From assembly GCA_964632485.1 (NCBI GenBank), contig CAZWDO010000006.1, positions 130,408 through 193,047 on the forward strand: a stretch of 62,640 nt of DNA, read 5' to 3'. The notes under the pieces were generated by a model. It worked only from the letters and a program-made list of their open reading frames with translations, did not search any database and was not told the origin of the DNA. Positions 60,542 to 62,640 of this stretch are shown here, in pieces. Each line of letters opens with the position of its first letter. Within the stretch, counting starts at the first letter, position 1. The translations under genes were made by a program, and so were the position numbers. The DNA is from CAZWDO01 sp964632485 [NCBI: uncultured bacterium]. GTDB lineage: Bacteria; JAGOEH01.

Positions 60542-61611
60542 TGATGCGAAAAATGGATGTTGTCAGGATTTTTGGATTTTTACTCTTCATTATAAATCAA
60601 GGGCTTATGGGAGACGAGGCGCTATACAGCAGGAATTGGCAGGTCAGAAGATCGGCTGATACAATTGATCTGTTGGTTACCCGGATTAATCCCTCGTTTG
60701 ACGATACACTTTGCTATCGTATATTGCGGCGTGAGAAAAAAATTGTATTACCTGATGGCCGTTGGGTGGTTTACCCTTTAACAGATATTGGCATCAGTAC
60801 GGCTCTGCATGCCGGCGCTTTTTATATTTTGGATGCGATGAAACAGGTTAAAATGATGGCTAATCAGCAATATGTTGAGTTTCCACCTATCAAAGAAGCC
60901 CTTAGACAAAATCAATTAATCGAAGTCGGGTCTGATATGGGACTTAATCTTGAACTTCTTATGCTTCATCGTCCTTCTCTTTTTTTTGTCAACCAGGTAG
61001 GAAGTCCTTTTGATTTGGACGATCCTTTGAATCGATTGGGTATTCCTTATGTAGTCAGCGCTGAATGGATGGAATCCGATATTTTAGGACGAAGCGAATG
61101 GATTCGTTTTTTCGCCTATTTTATCGGGGCGGAAGAGAGGGCCAATGAAATTATGGCTCAATGGCAGTTCAAGGTTGATCCAACGCGCGCGCGTATTAAT
61201 GCCTCGTTGCCGGTTTTATGGTGCAGTTTTTGGCCCGGGCAAATCTGGTTGGCTGGAGGTCATTCCTATGTTGCCGATGCCATTCAACGCTGTGGATATT
61301 CATTTAGCTGGCAAAATTCGACATCGATCAGTCAGCAAGTGGGTATGGAATATTTTTTTACAATGCTTCCCCAGACGCGGCTAATAGTCTGTACCGGCAC
61401 GTTTCTAACCATGCAGGAAATAAACGATATCGAACCGCGGCTGGCATTATCGGCTGATTGGCGGAAAATCAAGGTGTGGAGTCTAAAACCAGCGTATCAT
61501 GAAACCAGTTTTATCTATCCTCGCGACTGGTTGGAAGAGCTGAGTTCACTTGGCAGTGGAGGTAGCGCTGAACCGAGGTTTTTTCAGAGCTTGAAACGGA
61601 TGGAAAGGTAA
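60538..61611 (+). CDS. BtuF/FhuD-type ABC substrate-binding protein
   Basis: 357 residues with a signal peptide (VVRIFGFLLFIINQGLMGDE). Class III helical-backbone fold: VLPDGRWVVYPLTDIGISTA, LHRPSLFFVNQVG, YVVSAEWMESDILGRSEWIRF, FWPGQIWLAGGHSYVADAIQ, then the C-terminal lobe. It is more divergent than textbook BtuF, so vitamin B12, cobinamide, heme or siderophore are all possible. ATG 60538; the permease follows 3 bp after the stop. Confidence 0.82.
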   Translation: MMMRKMDVVRIFGFLLFIINQGLMGDEALYSRNWQVRRSADTIDLLVTRINPSFDDTLCYRILRREKKIVLPDGRWVVYPLTDIGISTALHAGAFYILDAMKQVKMMANQQYVEFPPIKEALRQNQLIEVGSDMGLNLELLMLHRPSLFFVNQVGSPFDLDDPLNRLGIPYVVSAEWMESDILGRSEWIRFFAYFIGAEERANEIMAQWQFKVDPTRARINASLPVLWCSFWPGQIWLAGGHSYVADAIQRCGYSFSWQNSTSISQQVGMEYFFTMLPQTRLIVCTGTFLTMQEINDIEPRLALSADWRKIKVWSLKPAYHETSFIYPRDWLEELSSLGSGGSAEPRFFQSLKRMER

Positions 61612-61614
61612 TCT

Positions 61615-62568
61615 TTGACCAAAAAAATGACGGGCCTTCTACTTTTGGCCCTTGTTCTCTTTATTGCCGGACTTCTGATGGGTTCGACCTCTTTCTCCTG
61701 GTCTATGCTTGAGCATGCCGAGTTTCGGTGGATTATCCTGCACTTGCGCTTACCACGCGTATTGGCTGCCATGCTGAGCGGCGCAGCGCTGGCATTGGCC
61801 GGATTAATCTTGCAAACTCTCTTCCAAAATCCCATGGCCGGACCTTTTGTCCTCGGTATCGCTTCCGGCGCTCTATCAGGACCCATTATCCTGCTTCTGC
61901 TCGGGATTCTACCGAGCATGTTACAACTCATACTGGGGTCCTTTGTCGGCGCAATGGCTATGACTGCTCTGATCGTTTTGATTGCCTCCTTTATCTCCAA
62001 TCGGCAGGTACTTTTACTAATCGGTTTGATGATGGGTTATTTTTTTTCCGGTTTAATCAATATTTTGATTTTTTTTGCTCCTTCCAATGAACTGAAAAAT
62101 TTTCAAATTTGGTCAATGGGTAGTTTCTCCCGAGTTACTATGGATAATTTGTGGGTGTTGGGGGGGATGATCATTTTATTAATCGCTGTTTCGTTTTTAT
62201 TTATAAAACCGTTGAATGCCTTTATGATGGGCCACGATTATGCAGTTTCGATCGGTATCGATAGCCGGTGGAATCGACGGTTTCTGCTTTTAATATCCTC
62301 TTTATTAACCGCAGTTGTAACGGCTTTCTGCGGGCCAATCGGTTTTATTGGGTTGACCGCTCCCCATATTGGCCGGTTTTGGCTTAAAACGTCCTATCAT
62401 CAATACCTGATTCCCGTCAGTTGCCTGTTGGGCGCAAATATGCTGTGTCTCTGTGATATCGTAGCGCGTGTATTGATCCCTCCCAACGATTTGCCGATTG
62501 GACTCATCACGTCGATTCTTGGCGCGCCCCTGGTCATCTGGTTTTTATGGCGGGTCCGGTTTCAATGA
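61615..62568 (+). CDS. BtuC/FecCD-type ABC permease
   Basis: 317 residues, about ten helices. LHLRLPRVLAAMLSGAALAL, AGLILQTLFQNPMAGPFVLG, FQIWSMGSFSRVTMDNLWVL, GFIGLTAPHIGRFWLKTSYH and PPNDLPIGLITSILGAPLVI are FecCD/BtuC blocks. Start TTG 61615 follows AAAGG at good spacing. Its end overlaps the ATPase gene by 4 bp. Confidence 0.95.
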   Translation: MTKKMTGLLLLALVLFIAGLLMGSTSFSWSMLEHAEFRWIILHLRLPRVLAAMLSGAALALAGLILQTLFQNPMAGPFVLGIASGALSGPIILLLLGILPSMLQLILGSFVGAMAMTALIVLIASFISNRQVLLLIGLMMGYFFSGLINILIFFAPSNELKNFQIWSMGSFSRVTMDNLWVLGGMIILLIAVSFLFIKPLNAFMMGHDYAVSIGIDSRWNRRFLLLISSLLTAVVTAFCGPIGFIGLTAPHIGRFWLKTSYHQYLIPVSCLLGANMLCLCDIVARVLIPPNDLPIGLITSILGAPLVIWFLWRVRFQ

Positions 62569-62640
62569 TTCAGTTGATTGATCTATGTATTGGCTACGAT
62601 GGGCCGGTTTTTTCCCCCCTCTCCTTGAAAATGGAAAGAG
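62565..62640 (+). CDS. BtuD/FecE-type ABC ATPase (start only)
   Basis: ATG 62565 opens MIQLIDLCIGYDGPVFSPLS, the N-terminal strand pattern of ABC ATPases (L-x-IGY...VF...LS). Only 25 codons are in the window; the Walker A motif lies beyond the edge. Third component of the importer. Confidence 0.75.
   Translation, partial: MIQLIDLCIGYDGPVFSPLSLKMER

Noticed and set aside
1-62640. CRISPR array, prophage, integrase or transposase
   Set aside because: No regularly spaced repeats and no phage or recombinase gene; the repeats found are short and isolated.

Overview
The window (62.6 kb, roughly 40% GC by eye, densely coded, no phage or transposase gene) looks like chromosome of an uncultured bacterium of the Fibrobacteres-Chlorobi-Bacteroidetes (FCB) group. 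Support: a GWxTD-domain protein, DUF3078 and DUF4837 family proteins, a Bacteroides-like serine palmitoyltransferase plus its 3-ketosphinganine-reductase-like partner, many lipoproteins and a TolQ/TolR/TonB-type cluster, all pointing to an outer-membrane cell. Against Bacteroidota proper: at least a dozen intergenic regions carry a TTGACA / TATATT-like promoter with 16-17 bp spacing, not the Bacteroidota -33/-7 type. A lineage such as Calditrichota, KSB1 or Marinimicrobia would fit; the exact phylum cannot be fixed from this window.

Layout. 1-6.9 kb: outer-membrane-type DUF3078 protein (cut by the edge), MscL with a zinc-ribbon tail, a Sel1-repeat protein, a TPR protein fused to a cold-shock domain, an acyl-CoA synthetase and its XRE-cupin regulator. 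7.1-11.5 kb (minus): a dlt-like operon of AMP-forming ligase, carrier protein, MBOAT acyltransferase and SGNH protein, likely an O-acylation system for a surface polymer. 11.6-16.7 kb: YjbQ, a single-domain response regulator, a Memo-family protein, RlmH, and a probable sphingolipid pair (serine palmitoyltransferase, ketosphinganine reductase). 16.9-21.6 kb (minus): operon glyA (archaeal-like), cysteine desulfurase, thiI, DUF4837 lipoprotein. 22.2-27.1 kb: OPT transporter, bactofilin, purN, a small Cys protein and a degenerate HD-GYP-like protein.

27.2-46.7 kb (plus) is one long gene train: tig-clpP-clpX-engB-rnz-rsmI-acyl-CoA synthetase-dxs-nadK, then a ceramidase-like membrane protein, an adenosine-specific kinase family protein, a cyclic-nucleotide-binding protein, a TPR lipoprotein, ftcD/cyclodeaminase, and a sugar-polymer group (glycosyltransferase, unknown protein, asparagine synthase, nucleotidyltransferase). 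engB is split by an 11-T run. 46.7-51.2 kb: malQ, GWxTD protein, a divergent sigma-70 factor, a CAT-anticodon tRNA.

51.3-58.4 kb: a zinc-ribbon coiled-coil protein, RNase P RNA, then a Tol/Exb-type motor cluster with two almost identical TolQ/ExbB proteins, two dissimilar ExbD/TolR proteins (one lacks the membrane Asp), and a protein that joins a two-motif MshEN (c-di-GMP-binding type) domain, one membrane helix and a TonB-type C-terminus; uppS-cdsA-dxr follow. I consider this cluster the most novel item. 58.4-62.6 kb: ZnuA-like lipoprotein (minus), EamA transporter and a BtuF/BtuC/BtuD-type metal-chelate importer cut by the right edge.
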